Shown here: positions 33,143-42,164 of the stretch, piece by piece
How the letters are laid out: each line of letters opens with the position of its first letter
How positions within the stretch are numbered: the first letter of the stretch is position 1
Assembly (NCBI GenBank): GCA_022711765.1
Contig: JAKLEB010000001.1
Coordinates: forward strand, 2,084,083-2,148,082
Direction of reading: 5' to 3'
From: Candidatus Krumholzibacteriota bacterium
GTDB taxonomy: Bacteria; Krumholzibacteriota; Krumholzibacteriia; LZORAL124-64-63
Length of the DNA stretch: 64,000 bases
Notes under the pieces: model-generated
What the model was told of the DNA's origin: nothing
The model's database searches: none
What the model saw: the letters and a program-made list of their open reading frames with translations, nothing else
Made by a program: the position numbers and the translations under genes

Positions 33143-35238
33143 TCCTCGTCCTCGTCGGTGCGGCGTCACTGCTCGCCCAGGTCGTCCTGTTGCGCGAGCT
33201 GGGTGTGGCCTGTTACGGCGGGGAGATCATCTACGTGCTCGGCCTCGCCGTATGGCTGGTCGCCGGGGCGATCGGCGCCGCCTGGGGCCGATCACGGCAC
33301 GCCGCGCTCGCGCCGACCGCGCTCGTCTTCGCCGTGCTCGCCGTCGCCTGTCTCGTGCTCGCGCGCGGATTGCGGCCGCTCCTCGGCGTGACCCAAGGGG
33401 CCGATCTCGACCTCGGCTGGCTCGTGCTCGGGTCGGTGCTCGTGCTGGCGCCCGCCGGTGGGGTCGCGGGCGCGCTGTTCAGGCTCGCGGCCGACCGCCG
33501 CCTGGCCGAGGGCGGGGCAGGCGGCCGGGCGTACGCGCTGGAATGCCTGGGCGCGGCCGGCGGCGGCGTCCTCGCGAGCGCGTTGCCGGCCGTCGGCGCT
33601 CCCGCCGCTCTCGGAGCGGCCGGCGCGAGCCTCGCGGCGCTCGGCATCGCGGTGTCGGCCGGCTTCGCCTGGCGCCGCGCGGCTGCGGGCTGTACGCTCC
33701 TGGTCCTGCTCGCCGTGTTCGCCGGTCCTTTCGACCACGCGTTGACGCGCTGGACCCATCCCGACCTCGTCCTCACCTGCGACACGCCGCGCGGCCGCGT
33801 CACCTTCGAGGTGACGGAGGGCCGCACCGCCGTCTTCCAGGACGACGCCCTGGTTCACGGCAGCGAGGACCCGGGCGGCGAGGAGCTGGTCCACCTGGCC
33901 GCCACGCAGCGGGATCGCTTCGCGCGGGTCCTCGTCATGGGCGGTTGGCTCGAGAACCTGGAACCCCAGCTCGCCGCGTACGACCCGCTCGAGACGGTGC
34001 GGCTCGAGCCGGATCGCGGGCTCGTGCGCCTCGGCGCGCGGTTCCTCCGCGATCGCGCGCCGGCCACGGACCTCGTGTTCGGGGACCCCCGCGCCTGGCT
34101 GCGGGCAGCCGACGATCGCTTCGACCTCGTCGTCTCGGCCCTGCCGGACCCGGTCAGCGCCCGCGCCAATCGCTTCTGGACCCGCGGCTTCGTCGAACTC
34201 TGCGCCTCCCGCCTCGCGCCCGGCGGCATCCTCGCGCTGCGCCTTCGCACGAGCGAGAACCTGTGGACCCCGCGCCAGGGTCGTCGCGTGGCGTCGGTCG
34301 ATCGGGCGTTGCGCGAGGTCTTCGCCGACGTCCAGGTCCTGCCGGGGTCCGCGACCGTGCTGCTCGCGTCCGACCTGCCGCTCGAGCGCGATCTCGACAT
34401 CCTGTGCGCGCGGTTCGACCGCGCCTCGCCGCCAGCACGCATCGCTTCGACCGCCTGGTTGCGGTGGCGGTGGACCGGCGACCGCACGGCCGAGGCGACC
34501 GCGCTGCTGGCCCGCACGGATGTGCCCGCCAATACCGACCTGCTCCCGGTGTGCTTCGGCGATACCCTGCTCTGGGATCTGGGCCGGCTGTTGCCCGGCC
34601 TCGGTTGGCGCAGCGTGCCGCGACCGGCTCGCTGGCTGGCGCCGGCGGTCATCGTGGCAGCCATCGCGGTCCTCGGTCTGCGCCGGCGGCAACAGGTGGC
34701 GCTCGCGCTGGCGATCGGTTACGCAGGATTCGCGTCGATGGTCCTGACCAGCGTCCTGCTGTTGCACCACCAGATCCGCCACGGTGTCCTCTACCGCGAC
34801 CTGGGCCTGCTGCTGACCCTCGCCATGCTCGGCCAGGCGGCCGGAGCGTGGTCGGGCGCCCGCCTCGGGAACCGCCGGTCGGGTCGCTGGCTGTTGCCGG
34901 GACTCCTGGTCCTCGTGTCGTGCTGGAGCTTCCTGACCACGGTCGGCCTGCTGCTCGGCAGCGGCCTTGCCACGACGGCCATCTGGATCGCCGGCGCCGG
35001 ATTCGCGACCGCACTGGTCTTCGCCGCCGCCTGCCGCGGCGCGGAGAGCCTCGGTCGAATCTATGCCGCCGACCTGGCGGGCGGCAGCGTGGGCGCCCTC
35101 CTGGCCGCCCTCTTGCTGATCCCATTCAGCGGCCTGCCGGCCGCCACGGTGACCGTGGCCGCCCTCGCCTTCCCGGCCGCACTTGCGGTCTGGCCTCTGC
35201 CGGGACGCGCCGCAGACTCCGGGTCGTTCGCTGAGTGA
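33139..35238 (+). CDS. Membrane-embedded spermidine-synthase-like protein
   Basis: A 699-residue protein with about six N-terminal transmembrane helices, a central aminopropyltransferase-like Rossmann domain (about 215-440), and about six to seven C-terminal helices. The central domain keeps the typical 'PDPVSARANRFWTRGFVELC' and 'RLAPGGILALRLRTSENL', but the usual GGGDGG nucleotide loop is 'VMGGWLENLEP', so substrate binding may differ. It is the third gene of the AmmeMemoRadiSam operon (ATGA overlap) and may modify a product of that pathway. A terminator follows. Polyamine synthesis proper is not assured. Confidence 0.75.
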   Translation: MILVLVGAASLLAQVVLLRELGVACYGGEIIYVLGLAVWLVAGAIGAAWGRSRHAALAPTALVFAVLAVACLVLARGLRPLLGVTQGADLDLGWLVLGSVLVLAPAGGVAGALFRLAADRRLAEGGAGGRAYALECLGAAGGGVLASALPAVGAPAALGAAGASLAALGIAVSAGFAWRRAAAGCTLLVLLAVFAGPFDHALTRWTHPDLVLTCDTPRGRVTFEVTEGRTAVFQDDALVHGSEDPGGEELVHLAATQRDRFARVLVMGGWLENLEPQLAAYDPLETVRLEPDRGLVRLGARFLRDRAPATDLVFGDPRAWLRAADDRFDLVVSALPDPVSARANRFWTRGFVELCASRLAPGGILALRLRTSENLWTPRQGRRVASVDRALREVFADVQVLPGSATVLLASDLPLERDLDILCARFDRASPPARIASTAWLRWRWTGDRTAEATALLARTDVPANTDLLPVCFGDTLLWDLGRLLPGLGWRSVPRPARWLAPAVIVAAIAVLGLRRRQQVALALAIGYAGFASMVLTSVLLLHHQIRHGVLYRDLGLLLTLAMLGQAAGAWSGARLGNRRSGRWLLPGLLVLVSCWSFLTTVGLLLGSGLATTAIWIAGAGFATALVFAAACRGAESLGRIYAADLAGGSVGALLAALLLIPFSGLPAATVTVAALAFPAALAVWPLPGRAADSGSFAE

Positions 35239-35249
35239 CTCGAGAAGAC

Positions 35250-35290
35250 GGGGACGGAGGTCACCAAAGCCCCAACCTCCGTCCCCTTTT
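35250..35290 (+). terminator. Terminator after the AmmeMemoRadiSam operon (REP-like palindrome)
   Basis: Perfect 12-bp arms GGGGACGGAGGT / ACCTCCGTCCCC (35250-35261, 35275-35286) with a 13-base loop and TTTT directly after, 12 bp past the operon stop. The arm sequence also resembles REP palindromes associated with TnpA-REP transposases. Confidence 0.75.
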
Positions 35291-35583
35291 GGAGGGAATC
35301 ACCGACTCGTCGAGAGACGGGTGGTGACATCCCCTCCTACGCGGCAGCGACCGCCAGGTTCCCGGTCATTTCATAATCCGGCGGAGCTGCCTGGTGCGGA
35401 CCGATCTGCCCCCCTGCGCTGGGGCCTCAAGTCATCCAATCAGAGTCCGATATTGCCCATGACATCCTGTTTCCAGGCCACGGGCGCCCGCCGCGCTTTG
35501 CGCTGGTCTGCCGTGGGCGTGGAGAACCTGAGACAACGACGGGACGGCGGCCGGGCCGTTCCCGGCTTGGAGGCTGGCGGACC
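35291..35583. other. Non-coding gap before the histidine kinase gene
   Basis: About 290 bp between the terminator and the kinase start. I see no reading frame with coding character, no strong sigma70 promoter and no long hairpin. The kinase promoter presumably lies here. Confidence 0.4.
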
Positions 35584-37842
35584 GTGAGGCGGCTGCAGAG
35601 CAATCCCCGCGCGACGCGGATCCGGATCGCCACCACGGTCCTGCTGGCGGCCGCCACGACCTGGTTCGTGAGCAACCTGATCCTCGCGAACTACCGGGGG
35701 CAGGTCCAGCGCCTGCGGGACGCTCGCGATGAATTCGAGGCGCACACGCAGACCCTGGCGACGTCGCTGGACCAGACCCTTCTGGGGACCAATATCAAGC
35801 TGCTCGCCGTCGCTTCCGCTCCGTCGGTGCTGACGTACTTCGCGAACCGTGACCTCGGCGCGACCGCCGAGGCGGATCTCGACGCGACGGTCGTCGAGTT
35901 GCAGTACCTCTTCGGCGTCATCTGTGGACAACCGGACCCGGCGACCCTCGATTTCGCCCGGCTCATGCTGCTGGACGAGAACGGTCGAGTCGTCGCCGCG
36001 CACCCTCCCGGCGCGGCGGCGATGCTGGGTCGTCAGACCGTCGGCACGGTGACCGGCCGCTTCCCTCACGGCGGCGAGCTCCGGCTGGAACACGAGAGCG
36101 ACGCGCCGTGCTGCTGGTTTTCCGTGCCCGTCGAGATCCGCGGTCAGCGATGGGGAACGGTGATGGGTGCGGTTCCGGGTTGCGAGGTCGTCTACGCGCT
36201 GCGGCCGCTGGCGCACCAGCCTCAGGCCCCGCTCGCGCTCTTCCACGACGGTCGCCTCCTCGGGAACCTCTCGATCACGTACGCGGACCTGTGGCGCGAG
36301 AAGCCGATTGCCGAGGCGCTGGCCACCGGAGCCCCGTACGCGATCATCGACCGCGGCCGCGGTTTCGAGGAGCGTCGCTACTTCCAGATGAAGCAGGCCA
36401 GGATCCCGGGGACCGAGCTCGATCTGGTCCACCTGCACGAGCTGCCGCCGGGCCTCGCGCCGGACGCGCCCTTGCGCAGTCTGTTCGTCTTCGTCGCGGC
36501 GGCGGTGGTCCTGCTGACGATCATGATGCTGGCGGTGCGAGGCTACGCGCAGAGCCTGCATCTGCTCGTCGCGCTGCGCGAGGAGGGGATGCGCAATCGC
36601 CTGGTTACCCAGCAGAAGGAGCTGCTGGTCAGGGAGATGGAGCAGCGGGCGTCGTACGAACAGCGGCTGCGAGCGGCCAAGGAAGCGGCGGAGCAAGCGA
36701 GCCAGGCCAAGAGCCTGTTCCTGGCGAACATGTCCCACGAGATCCGCACGCCGCTCAACGGTATCCTCGGCATGGCGGATCTCGCGCTCGAGACTGCGGT
36801 GAGCCCGGAGCAGAGTGATTACCTGCAGACCATCAAGGAATCCGGGCGATCGCTGCTCGCCGTGATCAACGACATCCTCGATTTCTCCAAGATCGAGGCC
36901 GGCAAGATGACCGTGGCCAGCACGCCGTTCGACCTGCGCGCGACGCTGGACGGCGTCGCGCGGTTGCTGGCGCCCAAGGCGCAGCAGAAGGGGTTGCGAT
37001 TCGACGTGATCGTGGCCGACGGCACCCCGGACCGACTGCGGGGCGACGCCATCCGCCTGCGCCAGGTGCTGATCAATCTGATCGGCAATGCCCTGAAATT
37101 CACGGACGATGGCCGCATCTCGATCGAGGTCCAGCAAGCGTCCCGCGGTCACGCGCGAGCGCGGCTGATCTTCCGCGTCCACGACACGGGAGTCGGCATC
37201 GAACCGGACCAGCAGGCGCGGATCTTCGACGCCTTCTGCCAGGCCGACGGCTCCTCGACCAGACAGTACGGCGGAACCGGTCTGGGTCTGACGATCAGCA
37301 GCAAGCTGGTCGCGCTCATGGGCGGCCGTCTCGAGCTGACCAGCGTGCCGGGCCGGGGCAGCACCTTCAGTTTCAGCTTGCCGTTCGAGCTGGCCCCGGC
37401 GGACGCGACGAACGTCGTGAGCGAGCCCGACCGCGGCCAGGAGCGCCCGCTGCGCGTGCTCGTCGCTGAAGACAATCCCGTCAATCTGCGCTTCGTCACC
37501 GCGCTGCTGGGCCGGTGGGGGCACGCGGTGACCGGCGTCGGCGATGGCGACGCCGCCCTGCGCTCCTGGCGCCGGACGGCCTACGACATCGTCCTCATGG
37601 ACGTGCAGATGCCCATCCTCGACGGCCTCGCCGCCACCCTGGCGATCCGCGAGGCCGAATCCGCAGCGGGAGACGGCCGCCACATCCCGATCGTGGCATT
37701 GACGGCGCACGCATTCGAGGACGATGAACGGCGATGCCTCGCCGCCGGCATGGACGCCTACCTCAGCAAGCCCGTCAAATCGGAGGAGCTACGGGCGATC
37801 GTGAACCGCCTTGCCTCGTCGCCGCCACAGCCGGTGAGCTGA
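35584..37842 (+). CDS. Hybrid sensor histidine kinase/response regulator
   Basis: A 752-residue membrane protein: TM1 (about 15-35), a periplasmic double-Cache-like sensor (about 36-300), TM2 (about 303-323) and a coiled linker. HisKA follows with phospho-acceptor His385 ('[19 protein letters not shown]'). HATPase has N ('[14 protein letters not shown]'), G1 ('HDTGVGIEP') and G2 ('[10 protein letters not shown]') boxes. The C-terminal receiver carries Asp673 ('[12 protein letters not shown]') and Lys in 'LSKPV'. There is no HPt domain or separate regulator nearby, so the output partner is elsewhere. The GTG start follows GGAGG at about 10 bp. It is likely a stress or small-ligand sensor; the signal is unknown. 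Confidence 0.92.
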   Translation: MRRLQSNPRATRIRIATTVLLAAATTWFVSNLILANYRGQVQRLRDARDEFEAHTQTLATSLDQTLLGTNIKLLAVASAPSVLTYFANRDLGATAEADLDATVVELQYLFGVICGQPDPATLDFARLMLLDENGRVVAAHPPGAAAMLGRQTVGTVTGRFPHGGELRLEHESDAPCCWFSVPVEIRGQRWGTVMGAVPGCEVVYALRPLAHQPQAPLALFHDGRLLGNLSITYADLWREKPIAEALATGAPYAIIDRGRGFEERRYFQMKQARIPGTELDLVHLHELPPGLAPDAPLRSLFVFVAAAVVLLTIMMLAVRGYAQSLHLLVALREEGMRNRLVTQQKELLVREMEQRASYEQRLRAAKEAAEQASQAKSLFLANMSHEIRTPLNGILGMADLALETAVSPEQSDYLQTIKESGRSLLAVINDILDFSKIEAGKMTVASTPFDLRATLDGVARLLAPKAQQKGLRFDVIVADGTPDRLRGDAIRLRQVLINLIGNALKFTDDGRISIEVQQASRGHARARLIFRVHDTGVGIEPDQQARIFDAFCQADGSSTRQYGGTGLGLTISSKLVALMGGRLELTSVPGRGSTFSFSLPFELAPADATNVVSEPDRGQERPLRVLVAEDNPVNLRFVTALLGRWGHAVTGVGDGDAALRSWRRTAYDIVLMDVQMPILDGLAATLAIREAESAAGDGRHIPIVALTAHAFEDDERRCLAAGMDAYLSKPVKSEELRAIVNRLASSPPQPVS

Positions 37843-37867
37843 TCCGGCTTTCCCTGCCGCGGTAACG

Positions 37868-37876
37868 TGATATCTT
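37868..37876 (+). promoter_or_regulatory. Extended -10 of the DUF2905 gene
   Basis: TGATATCTT (TGn plus TATCTT), 40 bp before the ATG at 37917, in the gap after the kinase gene. Confidence 0.4.
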
Positions 37877-37916
37877 CCCTGACGACCGACGAGTGCGCAC
37901 GCGACCCGGAGGCGCC

Positions 37917-38141
37917 ATGACCGTGCATCAGCTGGGACGGCTCAGCGGCCTGTTCGGACTGCTCATCGTGATGGTCGGGTTGCTGGTCTGGTCCGGCGCC
38001 CTGAACTGGTTCGGCCGCCTGCCGGGCGACCTCCGCATCGAGCGCCCCCGCCTGCGCCTCCAGGTGCCGTGGGTCTCGCTGCTCCTGGTCTCGATCGCCT
38101 TCAACGCGCTGGTCTGGTGCGTGCAGCGCTGGCTTCTCTGA
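37917..38141 (+). CDS. DUF2905 family small membrane protein
   Basis: A 74-residue protein with two transmembrane helices ('GLFGLLIVMVGLLVWSGAL' and 'WVSLLLVSIAFNALVWCV') around a short loop 'GRLPGDLRIERPRLRLQVP', the hallmark of DUF2905. Function unknown. ATG 37917 follows GGAGG at 4 bp. Confidence 0.85.
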   Translation: MTVHQLGRLSGLFGLLIVMVGLLVWSGALNWFGRLPGDLRIERPRLRLQVPWVSLLLVSIAFNALVWCVQRWLL

Positions 38142-38180
38142 CGCAGCGCGACACCGCTCGCCGCCATCGACGGAAGTCCA

Positions 38181-38209
38181 TTGTGCGGCGGGCTGGCTTG
38201 TTCTATCAT
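38181..38209 (+). promoter_or_regulatory. Promoter of the ATP-grasp gene
   Basis: TTGTGC (38181-38186), 17 bp, TATCAT (38204-38209); the -10 is 5/6. It lies 78 bp before the ATG at 38288. Confidence 0.5.
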
Positions 38210-38287
38210 TTCGCTCCCGGCGGCGCGGTCCGACCGACTCTCGTCGGCCTTGCGGATCGCCGCCGATCCAGCCTCCCGAGGAGAGCC

Positions 38288-39322
38288 ATGAACATCTGCT
38301 TCCTCATGTATCCCTGGGAGCGGATCGTCCCCGAGACCGACACGTCCTTGCGCCTGATCCACGAATGCGCCGGTCGCGGCCACCGCGTGGCCCTGACGAC
38401 GCCCGGCGATCTGACGATCCGCGACAACGTCGCGCACGCGTTCTGCCGGGTGATCCAGAACAACCGGATCTCCGGCAACATCCCGTCGTTCTACCGGCAC
38501 GTCGACTTCACGCGCAACAAGCTGCCGCTGTCGGGTTTCGACGTCATCGTCATGCGCGCGCCGCAGCCGCTCGACACCGTCGTGCTGAACTTCCTCGACT
38601 CGGTGAGAGCCGACACGTTCATCCTCAACGACATCGATGGCCTGCGGATCGCGAACAACAAGCTCTACACCACGGCATTCAACGACCCGGACCACGATTT
38701 CGTGCCGGTGACCCACGTCTCGAAGAACAAGGAGTACCTCGAGCGGATCTTCCGGGAATCCGTGCACGAGAAGATGATTCTCAAACCCCTGAACGGCCAC
38801 GGCGGCCGCGGCGTCATCCTGATCGAGAAGCGCGCCCGGCAGAGCTTCCGTTCGCTTCTGGACTTCTACATCGGCGAGGGCCCGGGCAGCCACTACGTCA
38901 TCCTGCAGGAGTACATCCCGGGCGCGGAGCAGGGCGACGTGCGCATCCTGATGCTCAACGGCGAGCCGATCGGGGCGATGCGCCGCGTGCCCGCCGCGGA
39001 CGACAACCGCAGCAACGTCCACGCCGGCGGATCGGTGCGCAAGCACCTGCTGTCCCGGCAGGAGAAGGCGCTCTGCAAGCACATCGGACCCAAGCTCGTG
39101 CGGGACGGCCTGTTCTTCGCCGGCCTGGACGTGATCGGCGGCAAGCTGATCGAGGTCAACGTGCTCGCGCCCGGGGGCATCACGCGCATCAACCGGCTCA
39201 ACCGGGTCCGTCTCCAGATTCAGATCGTCGATTTCATCGAGAGCGTCGTCCAGGCGCGGGAACGGATCATCAATCGCAAGAACGAATATCGCAAACTCAT
39301 CGAGAAGGCCCACACCGCGTGA
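38288..39322 (+). CDS. Glutathione-synthetase-like ATP-grasp ligase
   Basis: A 344-residue protein with the prokaryotic GshB-type layout. The N-terminal half has 'GFDVIVMRAPQPLDTVVLNF', 'FILNDIDGLRIANNKLYT' and the ATP-grasp lysine 'MILKPLNGHGGRGVILIEK'. The C-terminal half has the metal/ATP residues in 'ILQEYIPGAEQGDVRILMLN' and 'DVIGGKLIEVNVLAPGGITR'. It would join an amino acid or peptide to a carboxylate using ATP. No gamma-glutamylcysteine ligase is adjacent, so true glutathione synthesis is unproven. The ATG follows GAGGAGAG. Confidence 0.85.
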   Translation: MNICFLMYPWERIVPETDTSLRLIHECAGRGHRVALTTPGDLTIRDNVAHAFCRVIQNNRISGNIPSFYRHVDFTRNKLPLSGFDVIVMRAPQPLDTVVLNFLDSVRADTFILNDIDGLRIANNKLYTTAFNDPDHDFVPVTHVSKNKEYLERIFRESVHEKMILKPLNGHGGRGVILIEKRARQSFRSLLDFYIGEGPGSHYVILQEYIPGAEQGDVRILMLNGEPIGAMRRVPAADDNRSNVHAGGSVRKHLLSRQEKALCKHIGPKLVRDGLFFAGLDVIGGKLIEVNVLAPGGITRINRLNRVRLQIQIVDFIESVVQARERIINRKNEYRKLIEKAHTA

Positions 39323-39328
39323 CGGCGG

Positions 39329-39685
39329 TCACGCCCCCAGCAACCGGCCGCGGAACAGGAAGAATGCCGCTCCGAGCAGGCACAATCCCGCCCACAGGTA
39401 GTCGAGCGTCGGCTTCTCCTTGAGATAGACGATCGAGAAGGGCACGAAGATCGACAGCGTGATCACTTCCTGCATGATCTTCAGCTGCCCGACGGTCATC
39501 GACTGGTGGCCGATGCGGTTGGCCGGCACCTGGAGCAGGTACTCGAACAGCGCGATCCCCCAGCTCGCGAGCGCGGCCAGGAGCCAGGGCTTGTGCGACA
39601 GGTTGCGCAGGTGGCCGTACCAGGCAAACGTCATGAAGACATTGCTGCAGGCGAGCAGCAATACGGTCGGCAGGTAGGGTTTCAC
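39329..39685 (-). CDS. DUF486/DMT-like small membrane protein
   Basis: A 118-residue protein with four transmembrane helices. The family landmarks are 'NVFMTFAWYGHLRN', 'WGIALFEYLLQVPANRIGH', 'LKIMQEVITLSIFVPFSIVY' and a final 'YLWAGLCLLGAAFFLFRG'. It is distantly related to drug/metabolite exporters; function unknown. GTG 39685 was chosen because TGGAG lies about 8 bp upstream and the resulting length matches the family. It ends 6 bp from the convergent ATP-grasp gene. Confidence 0.85.
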   Translation of the reverse strand: MKPYLPTVLLLACSNVFMTFAWYGHLRNLSHKPWLLAALASWGIALFEYLLQVPANRIGHQSMTVGQLKIMQEVITLSIFVPFSIVYLKEKPTLDYLWAGLCLLGAAFFLFRGRLLGA

Positions 39686-39885
39686 GTCGGGCACTCCAGG
39701 TGGAGCTCGAGCTCGCCGCCGCGGTCGCGACATCCGCCGCGCCGGCGCGAGCCAGCCGCAATCAACATCCCGCGCGGACCGCCGTCAAGCCGCCGCCTCG
39801 GCCGCCGCCTCCGGGCCGAACCGCCTTGCCCGGTGGCGATCCGTGTACCATCCTGCCGGAGCAACCCCATTCAGCGGAGGCCGCC

Positions 39886-40308
39886 ATGATCGTTCGCACC
39901 GCCGGCGAGACCACCGGCAAGACCACTGTCCGCATCGTGCACGAGGATTCGGGGTCGGTCATCGAGACCATGGCCCCGCGGGACAACGGCGGCGAGGGCA
40001 GGCTCTTCTCCCCGACCGACCTCTGCGCCACCTCGCTCGGCGCCTGCGCGGCGACGATCATGAACATGTATGCCCATAATGCGGGCATCCCGGTCGAGAA
40101 GATCTCGTTCACGGTCGAGAAGGAGATGTCGGCCAACCCGCGGCGCATCGGCCGTCTCACGGTCCGTTACGAGATCGCGACCGACTGCGGCGAGCACGAC
40201 TTCCGGAAGCTGGTGAGCGCGGGCAAGACCTGTCCCCTGCGCCACTCGATCCACCCGGACATCGTGCTCGAGGAGAGCTACGTGCGCGTCGCGCCGCCGG
40301 CGCGGTGA
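39886..40308 (+). CDS. OsmC/Ohr family protein
   Basis: A 140-residue peroxidase-fold protein of the OsmC family. The two reactive cysteines sit in 'SLGACAATIMNMYAHNAGI' (preceded by 'SPTDLCATS') and 'SAGKTCPLRHSIHPDI'. OsmC proteins reduce organic peroxides using a dithiol, supporting oxidative-stress defence in the cytoplasm. The ATG follows GGAGG at 5 bp. It stands alone, divergent from the DUF486 gene with 200 bp between starts. Confidence 0.9.
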   Translation: MIVRTAGETTGKTTVRIVHEDSGSVIETMAPRDNGGEGRLFSPTDLCATSLGACAATIMNMYAHNAGIPVEKISFTVEKEMSANPRRIGRLTVRYEIATDCGEHDFRKLVSAGKTCPLRHSIHPDIVLEESYVRVAPPAR

Positions 40309-40610
40309 CCAGGCGGGCGGGGCGCGAGCGCGCGGGCCGATCCCGGGGACGTCGTCGATCTCGACGAGGCACAATGCGATACGCCGGGAAACTGCCTGGC
40401 CCGCGCAAGTTGCGAACATGACCAGCGAAGTCGGTTCGCGGGCGAACGGCAGATGAGGCCAGGCCGGCGGAGAGCATCACGGTCCCGACGACCAGACGCG
40501 CCGGATCCGGCCGGATTCCGCGCCTCGCCGGGGTGGTCGCGGTCGCAGCGGTAGGTCGGCATGGGACTTGCAGTTGTCTCCCAGAGGCTTACTCAAAGGA
40601 GCGAACTGCC
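40309..40610. other. 302-bp non-coding leader region
   Basis: Between OsmC and the secreted Ig-like protein. No coding frame, tRNA, clear promoter or long perfect hairpin was found. The last 20 bases hold the strong ribosome site AAAGGAG of the downstream gene. Confidence 0.4.
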
Positions 40611-42134
40611 ATGGCTACTCGACGGCTCCTCGCCGCTACCGCCGCCCTCCAGCTCGCGATCACGGCCGCGGCGCTGGCCGCGCCGGCTCCCTCGTCGGTC
40701 ACCGGAACCGTGCAGAACGGGGCCACCGTGACCGTGTCCGGAGCCGGTTTCGGCTACAAGGGCGTCGCGGCGCCACTGGTCTGGTACGACTTCGAGAACG
40801 GCGTCGACGGCAGCGAGGCCATCGCCGGGTGGTACACGGGCGCCTCCGAGCGGCCGGCCCGCTATGACGACAGCTACCCGCGCGGCCGGCAGGACACGTC
40901 GGTCTTCCTCGAATGGTGGGGAAGTCGAGTCTCGCTCTACGACCCCGATTACCCGAACGGCCAGCAGACCAACTACCTTCTCTGGGAAGGTCCGGCCAAT
41001 CTGAACATCGCGTATCTGTCGGTGTGGATGGCGAGCGATACCACCCACTACGACAACCGTTTCGACCCGCCGACCCAGTACGCAGGGGCCGAGAACCAGA
41101 AGTACTGGCGCTTCATGGGGGCCTACGACGGCATGCTCGCCGGTCCCTACCTCAAGCCAGAGGCGCAGGACTTCGTCGCGTGCGACCACCCGGGCTCGTC
41201 GATGGGCGTCGGCGACTACGACGTCGCGGGCGGAGCCGCTCCCGAGGCCCGGACCCACGGACTGTGGGACAGCTCGGGCAGCCTGCAGGACATCTGGACC
41301 CACGAGCAGGGTTGGCACCGGCACGAGCAGTACCACGAGTACCGCGGCTACGATAATCCGAACTCGTCCGCGCGCTGGTTCGTCGACGGGCAGCAGAGGT
41401 ACGAGATCCACGGCGTCTTCGCCACCGAGGTGGGCTACAACGAAGTCCGCGCGCTGTACGGCATCGACGAGGACGTCGCGTACCGCGCGTTCGAGCTGGG
41501 TCGGTACAAGCGGATGTGCTCGGAGTACGGCGGCGGCGCCGGCGCGTCGGTCTACAGGGAGTGGTTCGACGAGGTCTACTGCGACACGGTCCAGGCGCGA
41601 ATCGAGATCGGGAACGCCGCGACCTGGAACGCCTGCACGCGGCGCGAGATCCAGATCCCGAGCGCCTGGTCGCAATCCAGCGCGTCGTTCCGCGTCAACC
41701 AGGGTCTGTTCGCCAACGGCGCGACGGCGTACCTGTACGTCGTCGACCGCAACGGCGCCGTCAACCAGAACGGCCTCGCGGTGACGTTCGGCCAGGGATC
41801 GGGCGGCGACACCGTGCCGCCGCAGCTCTCGATCATGGACTGGGAGCTTTCGGGCAGCGACCAGTCCCTGCCCAATCCGTATCAGATGACGATCTCCGGG
41901 ACCGCGTCCGACAATCTCGGCGTCCAGAGCGTGAGCTGGAGCAGCTCGCTCGGCGGGGGCGGCATCGCATCGGGCACGACCTCGTGGTCGATCGCGAACA
42001 TCTGGGTCAACAGCGGACTGGGCGAGGTGATCACCGTGCGGGCGACCGACGCCGCCGGCAACGCGACGACTCGCACCCTGGCCCTGGACGAGGCCTTCCC
42101 GGGCGAGGTGAGGTCCGTGTCGATCGGCAGCTAG
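40611..42134 (+). CDS. Secreted protein of unknown function with Ig-like ends
   Basis: A 507-residue exported protein (signal peptide 'LLAATAALQLAITAAALA'). An IPT/Ig-like strand set opens it ('GTVQNGATVTVSGAGFGYKG', 'WYDFENGVDG'). A central domain is rich in Trp/Tyr/His ('DIWTHEQGWHRHEQYHEYRG'), and a bacterial Ig-like domain closes it ('ISGTASDNLGVQSVSWSSSL', 'VRATDAAGNATTRTLAL'). The closing domain is typical of proteins that carry a later sorting signal, but none is present: it ends 'EVRSVSIGS'. Function unrecognised. ATG 40611 follows AAAGGAG at 10 bp. Confidence 0.7.
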   Translation: MATRRLLAATAALQLAITAAALAAPAPSSVTGTVQNGATVTVSGAGFGYKGVAAPLVWYDFENGVDGSEAIAGWYTGASERPARYDDSYPRGRQDTSVFLEWWGSRVSLYDPDYPNGQQTNYLLWEGPANLNIAYLSVWMASDTTHYDNRFDPPTQYAGAENQKYWRFMGAYDGMLAGPYLKPEAQDFVACDHPGSSMGVGDYDVAGGAAPEARTHGLWDSSGSLQDIWTHEQGWHRHEQYHEYRGYDNPNSSARWFVDGQQRYEIHGVFATEVGYNEVRALYGIDEDVAYRAFELGRYKRMCSEYGGGAGASVYREWFDEVYCDTVQARIEIGNAATWNACTRREIQIPSAWSQSSASFRVNQGLFANGATAYLYVVDRNGAVNQNGLAVTFGQGSGGDTVPPQLSIMDWELSGSDQSLPNPYQMTISGTASDNLGVQSVSWSSSLGGGGIASGTTSWSIANIWVNSGLGEVITVRATDAAGNATTRTLALDEAFPGEVRSVSIGS

Positions 42135-42164
42135 CGGGTCGCGATGGGCGGCCGGCGCGCCCGA

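Noticed and set aside
32200..35238. A 1012-codon open frame on the plus strand in a second frame
   Set aside because: It is a shifted reading of the Memo-AMMECR1 and spermidine-synthase-like genes, which have clear motifs in their own frames.
35239..35583. An insertion element or REP-transposase remnant
   Set aside because: Only one palindrome is visible, with no transposase coding sequence or flanking direct repeats.
40309..40610. A c-di-GMP (GEMM) riboswitch before the secreted Ig-like protein
   Set aside because: A GGGAAACTG-like stretch is present, but the other conserved GEMM blocks and pairing are missing.
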